Shown here: positions 1-7,303 of the stretch, in pieces
Position numbering within the stretch: position 1 is the first letter of the stretch
Layout of the letters: every line of letters begins with the position of its first letter
Origin: an uncultured Aquincola sp.
Lineage (GTDB): Bacteria; Pseudomonadota; Gammaproteobacteria; Burkholderiales; Burkholderiaceae
Direction of reading: 5' to 3'
DNA length: 24,148 nt
Assembly (NCBI GenBank): GCA_937883885.1
Contig: CAKZXL010000676.1
Span: 1-24,148 of the forward strand
Notes under the pieces: generated by a model
What the model was told of the DNA's origin: nothing
Database searches by the model: none
Seen by the model: only the letters and a program-made list of their open reading frames with translations
Program-made: the position numbers and the translations under genes

Positions 1-392
1 AGACCACCAAGGTGGCCAACCAGATCATCGTGGCGCTGAACATCGCGGCGGTGGGCGAAGCGCTGCTGTTCGCCAGCAAGGCCGGCGCCGACCCGGCCAA
101 GGTGCGCCAGGCGCTGATGGGCGGCTTCGCGGCCAGCCGCATCCTGGAAGTGCACGGCGAGCGCATGGTCAAGCGCACTTTCAACCCGGGCTTCCGCATC
201 GGCCTGCACCAGAAAGACTTGAATCTGGCCCTGCAAGGCGCCAAGGCCATTGGCGTGGCGCTGCCGCAGACGGCCGGCGCCGCGCAGCTGATGCAGGTGG
301 CCGCCGCCCAAGGCTGGGACCAGCTCGATCACTCCGCGCTGGTCAAGGCGCTGGAGGTGATGGCGGGGCATGAGGTGGCGAAGGGGGGCTGA
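1..392 (+). CDS. 2-hydroxy-3-oxopropionate reductase / 3-hydroxyisobutyrate dehydrogenase family, C-terminal part (5' end outside window)
   Basis: The reading frame is open from base 3 to the TGA at 390-392, giving 129 residues of the C-terminal helical domain of a beta-hydroxyacid dehydrogenase. The first codons read TTKVANQ; the Lys is the conserved catalytic Lys of the family motif (GxGQ..K..N). Further in are GGFAASRILEVHGERM and HQKDLNLAL, which most resemble tartronate semialdehyde reductase (GlxR/GarR), the enzyme that makes D-glycerate from tartronate semialdehyde with NAD(P)H in glyoxylate metabolism. The Rossmann domain lies before the window. GTG at 12 is an internal Val codon, not a start. 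The family call is firm; choosing GlxR over 3-hydroxyisobutyrate dehydrogenase (MmsB) is an inference from the similarity pattern. Confidence 0.85.
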   Translation, partial: TTKVANQIIVALNIAAVGEALLFASKAGADPAKVRQALMGGFAASRILEVHGERMVKRTFNPGFRIGLHQKDLNLALQGAKAIGVALPQTAGAAQLMQVAAAQGWDQLDHSALVKALEVMAGHEVAKGG

Positions 393-428
393 GATCCCCA
401 GGGTCCGAAGGGCCCTTTGACAAGGGCC

Positions 429-458
429 GGGGGACGCGAGCGCAGCGAGCTTGGGGGC
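429..458 (+). repeat. Partial copy of the intergenic repeat (right-hand module only)
   Basis: The module GCGAGCGCAGCGAGCTTG with flanking G runs (429-458) recurs almost exactly at 505-533 (GCGAGCGTAGCGAGCTTG). It therefore looks like a tandem partial copy of the larger repeat at 470-533. It lies in the 147-bp gap between the reductase gene and the end of proC, which contains no other gene. Confidence 0.6.
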
Positions 459-469
459 GAACCTCAGTC

Positions 470-533
470 CCGCCGGGCCGCCCCAAGGGACTGAGCTCCC
501 CCTCGGGGGGCGCGAGCGTAGCGAGCTTGGGGG
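470..533 (+). repeat. Dispersed GC-rich intergenic repeat, copy A
   Basis: This 64-bp element is built as CCGCCGGGCCGCCCCAAGG, a short variable spacer, CTCCCCCTCGGGG, a variable stretch around GCGAGCGTAGCGAGC, and CTTGGGGGC. The reverse complement of 8522-8587 has the same blocks in the same order, so the two are copies of one element in opposite orientation. The ends can pair (GCCCCAAG with CTTGGGG), and so can the centre (CCCC/GGGG). It sits 3' of the reductase gene and just beyond the stop codon of proC, so it may act as a bidirectional 3'-end structure (inference). Confidence 0.7.
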
Positions 534-539
534 CTGCAG

Positions 540-1379
540 TCACCCCGCCGCGCCGAACTCGTCGCCCAGTTCCGCAGCGCGATGCTGCGCCGCCTGCAGG
601 GCCTTCACGAACGCGGCCTTCACGCCGTCGGCTTCCAACGAGCTGAGCGCGGCGTAGGTGGTGCCGCCCTTGGAGGTGACGCGCTCACGCAGCACCGCGG
701 GCGGCTCCGCACTCTGCTGGGCCAGCGCAGTGGCGCCGGCGAAGGTGCCCAGCGCCAGCTGCTTGCCTTCTTCGGCGCTCAGGCCCATGGCCTCGGCCGC
801 GGCCATCATGGCTTCCAGCACATAGAACACATAGGCGGGGCCGGAGCCCGACAAGGCGGTGACCGCATCCAGCGCCACCTCCTGCTGCACCCACAGCACC
901 CGACCGGTGGGCGCCAGCACCGCCTCCACCGCGGCGCGCTGCCCGGCGCTCACGTCCGGGCGGGCATACAGGCCGCTCATGCCCTGGCCGATCAGCGCCG
1001 GGGTGTTGGGCATGGCGCGCACCACGGCCTGGCTGCCGGTGGCGCGGGCGATGTCGTCGCTGCGGATGCCGGCCATGACCGACAGTTGCAGCGCTCCGCC
1101 GATGTGGCCAGCGCAAGGGCGCGCGGCCTCCTGGAATAGCTGCGGCTTGACGGCCCACACCACCATCTGCGCCTCGGCCAGCGCCGGGCCGGGCTCAGCC
1201 AGCGTGCGCACGCCGAAGTCGGTCTGCAATCGGTCGCGCTGCGCCTGGCCGGGGTCCACCACCAGGATGGAAGCGGGCGCGCGGCCGGCGCGTACCAGGC
1301 CGCCGATGATGGCGCTGGCCATGTTGCCGCCGCCGATGAAGGCGATGGTGCCAAGTGTCGAAGGGCTGATTTCGCTCAT
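540..1379 (-). CDS. proC: Pyrroline-5-carboxylate reductase
   Basis: This gene encodes a 279-residue ProC, the NAD(P)H-dependent last enzyme of proline synthesis (1-pyrroline-5-carboxylate to L-proline, cytoplasmic). The dinucleotide-binding motif FIGGGNMA is at residues 14-21. Typical family signatures follow: MPNTPA, ALSGSGPAY, and near the C-terminus RERVTSKGGTT, the ProC signature. The length is normal for the family. The start at 1379 was chosen because the family begins only a few residues before the Rossmann strand; an in-frame ATG at 1454 would add 25 residues that look unlike coding sequence. No Shine-Dalgarno sequence is visible. Instead, a -10-like TACACT (minus strand, 1386-1391) ends six bases before the ATG. 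It is divergent from gdhA with a 139-bp spacer. Confidence 0.95.
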   Translation of the reverse strand: MSEISPSTLGTIAFIGGGNMASAIIGGLVRAGRAPASILVVDPGQAQRDRLQTDFGVRTLAEPGPALAEAQMVVWAVKPQLFQEAARPCAGHIGGALQLSVMAGIRSDDIARATGSQAVVRAMPNTPALIGQGMSGLYARPDVSAGQRAAVEAVLAPTGRVLWVQQEVALDAVTALSGSGPAYVFYVLEAMMAAAEAMGLSAEEGKQLALGTFAGATALAQQSAEPPAVLRERVTSKGGTTYAALSSLEADGVKAAFVKALQAAQHRAAELGDEFGAAG

Positions 1380-1385
1380 ACGGCC

Positions 1386-1391
1386 AGTGTA
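1386..1391 (-). promoter_or_regulatory. Possible -10 hexamer of proC (TACACT, 6 nt before ATG)
   Basis: On the minus strand TACACT is followed by six bases and the proC ATG. If used, transcription would begin at or very near the start codon and the mRNA would be leaderless. No convincing -35 was found at 16-18 bp, so this is a weak call. Confidence 0.3.
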
Positions 1392-1474
1392 GGCGGCGGG
1401 CCTCCGCGCCCGGGTCATGCACAACACGCATACATACCCACTCGCGGCGCACACGGCGCCTGACTACATTGGCG

Positions 1475-1491
1475 CCACGACAACATCGTGG
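1475..1491. promoter_or_regulatory. Inverted repeat in the proC-gdhA spacer (CCACGA-N5-TCGTGG)
   Basis: A perfect 6-bp inverted repeat with a CAACA spacer lies 27 bp before the gdhA ATG and just after a -10-like TACATT (1465-1470). GGCGCC also occurs three times nearby (1455, 1471, 1501). The IR could be an operator for gdhA or an mRNA hairpin; the sequence does not decide. Confidence 0.35.
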
Positions 1492-1518
1492 CCCGCAACA
1501 GGCGCCACCGGAGAAGCC

Positions 1519-2796
1519 ATGTCACAAGCAGCCTTGTCCTTTGTGAACCCCACCGACAACAGCCCGTGGGGCACCTACCTGTCGCAGGTCGACCGCGTGG
1601 CGCCGTACCTGGGCCACCTCGCCAAGTGGCTGGAAACGCTCAAGCGCCCCAAGCGCACGCTGATCGTCGACATCCCCATCGAGCTGGACAACGGCACCGT
1701 GGCCCACTTCGAGGGCTACCGCGTGCAGCACAACCTGTCGCGCGGCCCGGGCAAGGGCGGCGTGCGCTACCACCCCGACGTGACGCTGGAAGAGGTGATG
1801 GCGCTGTCGGCCTGGATGACGGTCAAGACCGCGGCGGTGAACCTGCCCTACGGCGGCGCCAAGGGCGGCATCCGCATCGACCCCAAGCAGTACTCGCGCA
1901 AAGAGATCGAGCGCGTGACGCGCCGCTACACCAGCGAGATCGGCATCATCATCGGCCCGCAGCAGGACATCCCCGCGCCGGACGTCAACACCAACGGCCA
2001 GATCATGGCCTGGATGATGGACACCTACTCGATGAACGTCGGCGGCACCGCCACCGGCGTCGTCACCGGCAAGCCCATCCACCTGGGCGGCTCGCTGGGC
2101 CGGGTCAAGAGCACCGGCCGCGGCGTGTTCGTCACCGGCCGCGAGGCGGCCCGCCGCATCGGCGTGAACCTGGAAGGCGCCCGCGTGGCGGTGCAAGGCT
2201 TCGGCAACGTGGGTTCTTCGGCCGCGGAGCTGTTCGCCCAGGCCGGCGCCAAGATCGTGGCGGTGCAGGACCACAGCGGCACCATCTACAACGACAACGG
2301 CGTGGACGTGGCGGCGCTGACCGCCGCGGTGAAGGACACCGGCGGCGTGGCCGGTTTTGCCGGTGCCGACCGCATGAACGCCGAAGAGTTCTGGGACGTG
2401 CGCTGCGACATCCTGGTGCCCGCCGCCCTCGAAGGCGTGATCACCGCCGAGCGCGCCCAGCGCATCACCGCCAAGCTGGTGCTGGAAGGCGCCAACGGCC
2501 CCACGGTGCCGCAGGCCGACGACATCCTGGCCGACCGCGGCGTGCTGGTGGTGCCGGACGTGATCTGCAATGCCGGCGGCGTGACCGTCAGCTACTTCGA
2601 GTGGGTGCAGGACTTTTCCAGCTTCTTCTGGAGCGAGGACGAGATCAACGTGCGCCTGGACAAGATCATGGTGGACGCGCTGTGCAAGATCTGGGACACG
2701 GCCGACAAGCACAAGATCACGCTGCGCACCGCCACCTTCGCGGTGGCCTGCGAGCGCATCCTGACCGCGCGCGAAGAGCGCGGCCTGTACCCCTGA
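1519..2796 (+). CDS. gdhA: Glutamate dehydrogenase (hexameric type, NAD(P)-dependent)
   Basis: This 425-residue cytoplasmic enzyme interconverts glutamate and 2-oxoglutarate plus ammonia. The glutamate-site residues have the spacing of the well-studied clostridial enzyme: Lys79 (GPGKGGVR), Lys103 (MTVKTAA), the catalytic Lys115 (PYGGAKGG) and Asp155 (PAPDVNT). The nucleotide-binding loop GFGNVG is at 227-232. The start at 1519 is supported by GGAG at 1510-1513, five bases upstream; an earlier in-frame ATG at 1417 would reach into the proC promoter region. Cofactor specificity (NAD versus NADP) was not determined. Two hairpins, the second with a T run, follow the stop. Divergent neighbour proC also acts in glutamate-family amino acid metabolism. 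Confidence 0.95.
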   Translation: MSQAALSFVNPTDNSPWGTYLSQVDRVAPYLGHLAKWLETLKRPKRTLIVDIPIELDNGTVAHFEGYRVQHNLSRGPGKGGVRYHPDVTLEEVMALSAWMTVKTAAVNLPYGGAKGGIRIDPKQYSRKEIERVTRRYTSEIGIIIGPQQDIPAPDVNTNGQIMAWMMDTYSMNVGGTATGVVTGKPIHLGGSLGRVKSTGRGVFVTGREAARRIGVNLEGARVAVQGFGNVGSSAAELFAQAGAKIVAVQDHSGTIYNDNGVDVAALTAAVKDTGGVAGFAGADRMNAEEFWDVRCDILVPAALEGVITAERAQRITAKLVLEGANGPTVPQADDILADRGVLVVPDVICNAGGVTVSYFEWVQDFSSFFWSEDEINVRLDKIMVDALCKIWDTADKHKITLRTATFAVACERILTAREERGLYP

Positions 2797-2807
2797 TACC
2801 CACGACA

Positions 2808-2829
2808 ACCCCTGCACAGCGGCAGGGGT
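2808..2829 (+). terminator. Hairpin downstream of gdhA
   Basis: ACCCCTGC (2808-2815) pairs perfectly with GCAGGGGT (2822-2829) across a 6-nt loop, 12 bases after the gdhA stop. No T run follows, so it may be a 3'-end stabiliser that works with the terminator just downstream. Confidence 0.55.
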
Positions 2830-2844
2830 GGCACAGCTACGATG

Positions 2845-2867
2845 CGGGCCCTTCCAGGCCCGTTTTT
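2845..2867 (+). terminator. Rho-independent terminator of gdhA
   Basis: CGGGCC (2845-2850) pairs with GGCCCG (2857-2862) across the loop CTTCCA and is followed by TTTTT (2863-2867). It ends nine bases before the start codon of the next gene, so a promoter for that gene must overlap it or lie inside it. TACGAT at 2838-2843 is a possible -10. Confidence 0.75.
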
Positions 2868-2876
2868 CATTTGCTC

Positions 2877-3857
2877 ATGCAACGCCGTACCGTTCTGCCC
2901 ACCCTGCTTGCCACCGTCGCCCTGGTGGCCGGCGCCCTGCCCGCCCGGGCGCAGCCGAACTGGCCCACGCGGCCGGTGCACATCGTGGTGCCGGCGCCGG
3001 CCGGCAGCTCGCTGGACATCATCGCCCGCCTGCTGGGCGAACGCCTGAAAGACCGCTGGGGCCAGCCCGTGATGGTGGACAACAAGCCCGGCGCCGGCGG
3101 CATGCTGGGCGTGGACGTGGCAGCCAAGGCGCGCGACGAGGGGCACACCCTCGCGCTGGGCTTCAACGGGCCCATCGCCTTTGCGCCCTACCTCTACCGC
3201 AAGATGCCCTACGACCCGGCCAAGGACCTGGTGCCGGTGGTGATGACCACCTCGCAGCCCAATGTGCTGGCCGTCAATGCCAACCTGCCGGTCAAGACAA
3301 CGCAGGAGTTCGTGGCCTGGGTGAAGCAGCAGAACGGCAAGATGAACTACTCGTCGCTGGGCATCGGCAGCTCCAGCCACCTGACGATGGAGCTGCTGCT
3401 GGCGCAGACGGGCCTGACCGGCACCCACGTGCCCTACAACGGCTCGCCGCCGGCCGCGCTGGCCGTGGCCCAGGGCGACACCGACGCCACCTTCACCACC
3501 GCGCCGGCGCTGCTCAACCACGTCAAGGCCGGCAAGGTGCGGCTGCTGGCCGTCAGCGCCGCCCAGGTGCCCGACAGCCTGAAGGGCCTGCCCACGCTGG
3601 CCGATGGCGGCGTCAAGGGCGTGGAGTCGATGGCCTGGAACGGCCTCTTCGTGGCCGCCGGCACGCCCGACGCGGTGGTGCAGAAGATCAATGCCGACGT
3701 GAACGCCGCGCTGGCCGACCCGCAGCTCAAGACCGTGATGGACAACCAGGGCCTGACCGTGGTGGGCGGCACGCAGGCCGACTTCCGCAAGCTGCTGGAC
3801 GCCGAGTCGCGCCGCTGGGGCGCGGTGATCGAGCGCATCGGCCTGAAACTGGATTGA
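2877..3857 (+). CDS. Bug/TctC-family tripartite tricarboxylate transporter substrate-binding protein
   Basis: The 326-residue product starts with an export signal (two Arg, a hydrophobic stretch, then an ALPARA cleavage region around residues 20-25; mature start near QPNWP). Its family signatures are RPVHIVVPAPAGSSLDIIAR, DNKPGAGGMLG, MPYDPAKDLVPV and the C-terminal region with WGAVIERIGLKLD. Bug proteins are periplasmic receptors for carboxylates and other small acids and are hugely expanded in Burkholderiales. No TctA/TctB membrane partner lies nearby, so this is an orphan receptor, as is usual for the family; its ligand cannot be read from sequence. The start is the only ATG before the signal peptide. 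The stop is followed by a weak hairpin (3856-3880) and an MFS gene 58 bp on. Confidence 0.92.
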   Translation: MQRRTVLPTLLATVALVAGALPARAQPNWPTRPVHIVVPAPAGSSLDIIARLLGERLKDRWGQPVMVDNKPGAGGMLGVDVAAKARDEGHTLALGFNGPIAFAPYLYRKMPYDPAKDLVPVVMTTSQPNVLAVNANLPVKTTQEFVAWVKQQNGKMNYSSLGIGSSSHLTMELLLAQTGLTGTHVPYNGSPPAALAVAQGDTDATFTTAPALLNHVKAGKVRLLAVSAAQVPDSLKGLPTLADGGVKGVESMAWNGLFVAAGTPDAVVQKINADVNAALADPQLKTVMDNQGLTVVGGTQADFRKLLDAESRRWGAVIERIGLKLD

Positions 3858-3915
3858 GGCTGGAAAGGCCCCTCAGCCTCGCGGCGGCCTTGCGGCACGT
3901 AGAGTCGGCCGACTG

Positions 3916-5079
3916 ATGCGACCGCTGCCGCTGCTGATCATCCTGATGGTGCTGGACCATGTGGCCTTCAATGGCGGCCGCATCGCCGTCTCGCTCACCG
4001 CCATCTCGCAAGGGGCCTCGCCGCTGACGGTGGGGCTGTTGATGGCCTCGTTCGCGCTACTGCCGGCGCTGCTGGCGGTGCCCGCCGGCCGCTGGATCGA
4101 CGGCGTGGGCGTGCAGCGGCCGATGATGGTGGGCTCGGTCGGCGTGGGTCTGGGCACCTTGCTGCCTTTCCTGGCGCCGCAGCTGCCCGGGCTGGCGGTG
4201 GCCAGCGTGCTCATCGGCGTCTCGTTCATGCTCATCAACGTGGCGGCCTACCACGCGGTGGGCGAGCTCAGCAGCGCCGAAGACCGCACCGCCAACTTCA
4301 GCTACGTGGCGCTGGGTTTCTCCACGTCCAGCTTCATCGCGCCGCTGCTCACCGGCGTGTCCATCGACCAGCTGGGCCACCGCAGCAGCTTCCTGGTGCT
4401 GGCGCTGTTCACCGTGATGCCGGCCGCCGTGCTGGCGCTGGTGGGCCTGCCCAACACGCGTCGCAAGCCGGTGGCCTTGCCCGAAGGCGGCAGCGCTGCC
4501 AAGCCGCGCCTCTTCGACCTGCTGCGCAGCCCGCAGATGCGCCACCTCTTCATCGCCATCGCGGTGCTGACGGTGGCCTGGGACATCTATACCTTTGCCA
4601 TGCCGCTGTACGGCACGCAGATCGGCCTCAGCGCCTCGCAGATCGGCATCGTGATGGGCAGCTTCGCAGCGGCCAGCTTCATGGTGCGGCTGGCGATGCC
4701 CTTCGTGGCGGCGCGGGTGGCGCCGTGGCAGCTGATCACGGTGTCGATGCTGCTGGCCGCGGCCAGTTATGCGGCCATCCCGTTCAGCCACGAGGTGGGC
4801 ACCCTGATGGCCATCATGTTCGTGCTGGGCGCCAGCCTGGGCGCGCCGCACCCGATGGTGCTGACGCTGCTGCACCACTCGGCCCCCGAAGGCCGCGCCG
4901 GTGAGGCGGTGGGCCTGCGCACCATGTTCATCAACACCAGCCAGACGGCGATGCCGCTGGTCTTCGGTGTGCTGGGCGCTGCGCTGGGCCTGGCCCCGCT
5001 GTTTCTGGCGATGACGGCTGCCCTGCTGGGCGGCGGCGCCATGGCGCGCCGCGTGGCACGCACGCAGCAAGGCCGCTGA
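3916..5079 (+). CDS. Major facilitator superfamily transporter
   Basis: The 387-residue product is almost entirely hydrophobic segments, fitting a 12-helix MFS carrier of the inner membrane. An MFS-like loop motif, PAGRWIDGVGVQRPM, falls between helices 2 and 3 (around residues 56-70). A charged central loop near residues 179-199 (NTRRKPVALPEGGSAAKP) separates the two six-helix halves. It is shorter than sugar or drug carriers with extra helices. No substrate can be assigned. It is 58 bp after the Bug-type receptor gene and in the same direction, so the two may be cotranscribed, although these families are not known to work together. No clear Shine-Dalgarno precedes the ATG. Confidence 0.88.
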   Translation: MRPLPLLIILMVLDHVAFNGGRIAVSLTAISQGASPLTVGLLMASFALLPALLAVPAGRWIDGVGVQRPMMVGSVGVGLGTLLPFLAPQLPGLAVASVLIGVSFMLINVAAYHAVGELSSAEDRTANFSYVALGFSTSSFIAPLLTGVSIDQLGHRSSFLVLALFTVMPAAVLALVGLPNTRRKPVALPEGGSAAKPRLFDLLRSPQMRHLFIAIAVLTVAWDIYTFAMPLYGTQIGLSASQIGIVMGSFAAASFMVRLAMPFVAARVAPWQLITVSMLLAAASYAAIPFSHEVGTLMAIMFVLGASLGAPHPMVLTLLHHSAPEGRAGEAVGLRTMFINTSQTAMPLVFGVLGAALGLAPLFLAMTAALLGGGAMARRVARTQQGR

Positions 5080-5186
5080 GCGGGCCGGCGCGGGCGGCCC
5101 GCCCGGCGCGAAACGATCCACCGCCCGGTGCGCCGCACCCTGGATAAATCGCGGCATTCGCGTTTGCCCGCAGAGGGTTGATGCGG

Positions 5187-5202
5187 GGACCGGCCCCGGT
5201 CC
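5187..5202. promoter_or_regulatory. Inverted repeat upstream of the Lrp-type gene (GGACCGG/CCGGTCC)
   Basis: GGACCGG (5187-5193) and CCGGTCC (5196-5202) form a near-perfect palindrome 84 bp before the regulator's ATG. It may be an operator or hairpin; there is no direct evidence of function. Confidence 0.35.
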
Positions 5203-5219
5203 ATTGGCACCAGAATCCG

Positions 5220-5242
5220 CGGCGCTGTGGCCCACAGCGCCG
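5220..5242. promoter_or_regulatory. Perfect 10-bp inverted repeat upstream of the Lrp-type gene
   Basis: CGGCGCTGTG (5220-5229) pairs exactly with CACAGCGCCG (5233-5242) across a 3-nt spacer, 44 bp before the start codon. It is the strongest palindrome in the 206-bp gap between the MFS gene and the regulator. It could be an autoregulatory operator of the downstream Lrp/AsnC protein or an mRNA hairpin. Confidence 0.45.
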
Positions 5243-5285
5243 AAGGAAATCCGCCGCAAATGGCCGATCGGACCTGTTCTGCACC

Positions 5286-5765
5286 ATGATGGATCTTTCC
5301 GCCAGCAGATCGCTCGACAAGATCGACACCAACATCCTGCGGGCACTCCAGGCCGATGGCCGCATGTCCAACCTGCGGCTGGCCGAGGTGGTGCAGCTGT
5401 CGCCCACGGCGGTGCTGGAGCGTGTCAAACGGCTGACGCGCGACGGCTTCATCCTCGGCTACGAGGCGCGGCTGAACCCGCAGCTGCTGGGGGCCGGACT
5501 GCTGATCTTCGTGGAGGTGCTGCTCGACCGCACCGCACCGCGGCAGCTCGAAGCCTTCAAGGCCGAGGTGATGGCGCGGCCCGAGATCCTGGAATGCCAC
5601 CTGGTGGCCGGCGCCTTCGACTACCTGCTCAAGACCCGGGTGGCCGACATGGCCGCCTACCGCGACCTGATCAGCTCCGGCATCTGGACCCTGCCCGGCG
5701 TGCGTGAGACACGCACCTACGCGGTGATCGAAGAAGTCAAGAGCACCACTTTGCTGCCTGTCTAG
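5286..5765 (+). CDS. Lrp/AsnC family transcriptional regulator
   Basis: This 159-residue protein has the standard two-part plan. An N-terminal winged helix-turn-helix (residues ~9-65: LDKIDTNILRALQADGRMSN, then LSPTAVLERVKRL) is followed by a C-terminal RAM ligand and oligomerisation domain (~70-150) containing the typical VAGAFDYLLKTRVADM. It closely resembles leucine-responsive regulatory proteins. The start was placed at the ATG just before the HTH; 5289 is an equally possible adjacent ATG, and there is no visible Shine-Dalgarno. Its TAG is only 8 bp before livG, so regulator and transporter genes probably share a transcript. Control of the transporter by branched-chain amino acids is a natural inference, not shown. 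Confidence 0.9.
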   Translation: MMDLSASRSLDKIDTNILRALQADGRMSNLRLAEVVQLSPTAVLERVKRLTRDGFILGYEARLNPQLLGAGLLIFVEVLLDRTAPRQLEAFKAEVMARPEILECHLVAGAFDYLLKTRVADMAAYRDLISSGIWTLPGVRETRTYAVIEEVKSTTLLPV

Positions 5766-5773
5766 ACAACTCC

Positions 5774-6544
5774 ATGAGCGACTACATCCTCGAGACGCGC
5801 GACCTGACCAAGGAGTTCAAGGGCTTCACCGCGGTGGACCGCGTGAACCTGCAGGTGCGGCGTGGCCACATCCATGCGCTCATCGGCCCCAACGGCGCGG
5901 GCAAGACCACCTGCTTCAACCTGCTGACCAAGTTCCTCACGCCCACGCGCGGCACCATCCTGTTCAACGGGGCGGACATCACCGGCGAGAAGCCGGCGCA
6001 GATCGCGCGCCGCGGGGTGATCCGCTCGTTCCAGATCTCGGCCGTGTTCCCGCACCTGACGGTGCTGGAGAACGTGCGCATCGGGCTGCAGCGCTTCACC
6101 GGCACTTCGTTCCATTTCTGGAAGGGCCTGACCGCACTGCGCGAGCTGGACGCCAAGGTGTTGGCGCTGCTGGAACTGGTGGACCTGCGCGACATGGCGC
6201 AGGCCAAGGCCGCCGACCTGCCCTACGGCCGCAAGCGCGCACTCGAGATCGCCACCACCATGGCCATGGAGCCTGAACTGATGCTGCTGGACGAACCCAC
6301 CCAGGGCATGGGCCACGAAGACGTGGACCGCGTGACCCAGCTGATCAAGCGCGTGGCCGAAGGCCGCACGGTGCTGATGGTGGAGCACAACATGCGCGTG
6401 GTCTCGACCATCGCCGACCGCCTGACGGTGCTGGCCCGCGGCGCCGTGCTGGCCGAGGGCAACTACGCCGAGGTCTCGCGCCACCCGGCGGTGCTCGAGG
6501 CCTACATGGGCAGCGAAGCCACCGAGCTGCAGGGTGCGCACTGA
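5774..6544 (+). CDS. livG: Branched-chain amino acid-type ABC transporter, ATP-binding protein LivG
   Basis: The 256-residue protein is a cytoplasmic ATPase that powers import together with LivF and the permeases LivH and LivM. Walker A is GPNGAGKT (residues 38-45), the signature region is LPYGRKRALEIA, Walker B is LMLLDEP, and the switch His is in MVEHNM. The signature departs from LSGGQ, which is normal for LivG (LSYG-like). The long insert with FPHLTVLENVRIG and the C-terminal EAYMG also fit LivG. Its TGA overlaps the livF ATG by one base (ATGATG context), which implies translational coupling. Substrate identity is uncertain because this family also carries urea, amides and aromatic acids. 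Confidence 0.92.
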   Translation: MSDYILETRDLTKEFKGFTAVDRVNLQVRRGHIHALIGPNGAGKTTCFNLLTKFLTPTRGTILFNGADITGEKPAQIARRGVIRSFQISAVFPHLTVLENVRIGLQRFTGTSFHFWKGLTALRELDAKVLALLELVDLRDMAQAKAADLPYGRKRALEIATTMAMEPELMLLDEPTQGMGHEDVDRVTQLIKRVAEGRTVLMVEHNMRVVSTIADRLTVLARGAVLAEGNYAEVSRHPAVLEAYMGSEATELQGAH

Positions 6545-7257
6545 TGTCTACTGCCGCCCTCGAAATCAAGGACCTGCAGGCCTGGTACGGCGAGAGCCAC
6601 ATCCTGCATGGCATCAGCCTGACGGTGCACAGCGGCCAGGTGGTGACGCTGCTGGGCCGCAATGGCGCCGGGCGCACCACCACGCTGCGGGCCATCATGG
6701 GCCTGACCGGTGACCGCAAGGGCTCGATCAAGGTGCACGGCACCGAGACCATCGGCCTGCCCACGCACCGCATCGCCCACCTGGGCATCGGCTACTGCCC
6801 GGAAGAGCGCGGCATCTTCGCGGCGCTGACCACCGAAGAGAACCTGCGCCTGCCGCCCAAGCTGACGGCCGGCCGCGGCAAGGCGATGACCGAAGCCGAG
6901 CTGTACGCCATGTTCCCCAACCTGCAGGAGCGCCGCCACAGCCCCGGCACGCGCCTGTCGGGCGGCGAGCAGCAGATGCTGGCCGTGGCCCGCATCCTGC
7001 GCACCGGTGCCGACATCCTGCTGCTCGACGAGATCTCCGAAGGCCTGGCGCCGGTGATCGTGCAGGCGCTGGCCCGCATGATCACCACGCTCAAGGCCCA
7101 GGGCTTCACCATCGTGATGGTGGAGCAGAACTTCCGCTTCGCCGCCCCGCTGGCCGATCACTTCCACGTGATCGAGCATGGCCAGGTGGTCGAGTCCTTC
7201 CCCGCCTCGCAACTGGCCGAGAAACAGGCCGTGCTCGACGAGCTGTTGAGCGTGTGA
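6544..7257 (+). CDS. livF: Branched-chain amino acid-type ABC transporter, ATP-binding protein LivF (Walker A Lys replaced by Arg)
   Basis: The 237-residue second ATPase of the transporter has the LivF plan: a canonical signature LSGGEQQMLAVARIL, Walker B DILLLDE, and VEQN at the switch position, where most ABC proteins have His (Gln is usual for LivF). Walker A reads GRNGAGRT at residues 38-45, so position 44 is Arg (codon CGC) where the nucleotide-binding Lys normally sits. The partner LivG keeps Lys at the equivalent place. The rest of the protein is intact, so this is not a decaying gene. The pair may have one standard and one modified nucleotide site (inference). The start overlaps the livG stop. 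Confidence 0.92.
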   Translation: MSTAALEIKDLQAWYGESHILHGISLTVHSGQVVTLLGRNGAGRTTTLRAIMGLTGDRKGSIKVHGTETIGLPTHRIAHLGIGYCPEERGIFAALTTEENLRLPPKLTAGRGKAMTEAELYAMFPNLQERRHSPGTRLSGGEQQMLAVARILRTGADILLLDEISEGLAPVIVQALARMITTLKAQGFTIVMVEQNFRFAAPLADHFHVIEHGQVVESFPASQLAEKQAVLDELLSV

Positions 7258-7303
7258 TCGCCGTTCCCACCCCTCACCCACCCATCCCTTCCTGGAGACG
7301 AGC

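Noticed and set aside
1488..2795. Second plus-strand frame over gdhA, continuous with the Bug receptor frame
   Set aside because: The upstream part is an Arg/Gly/His-rich shadow of gdhA. Only the part from ATG 2877 is the real receptor, shown by its signal peptide.
3856..3880. GAGGCTG/CAGCCTC hairpin over the Bug receptor stop codon
   Set aside because: Its 11-nt loop, 7-bp stem and lack of a T run make it too weak to call a terminator.
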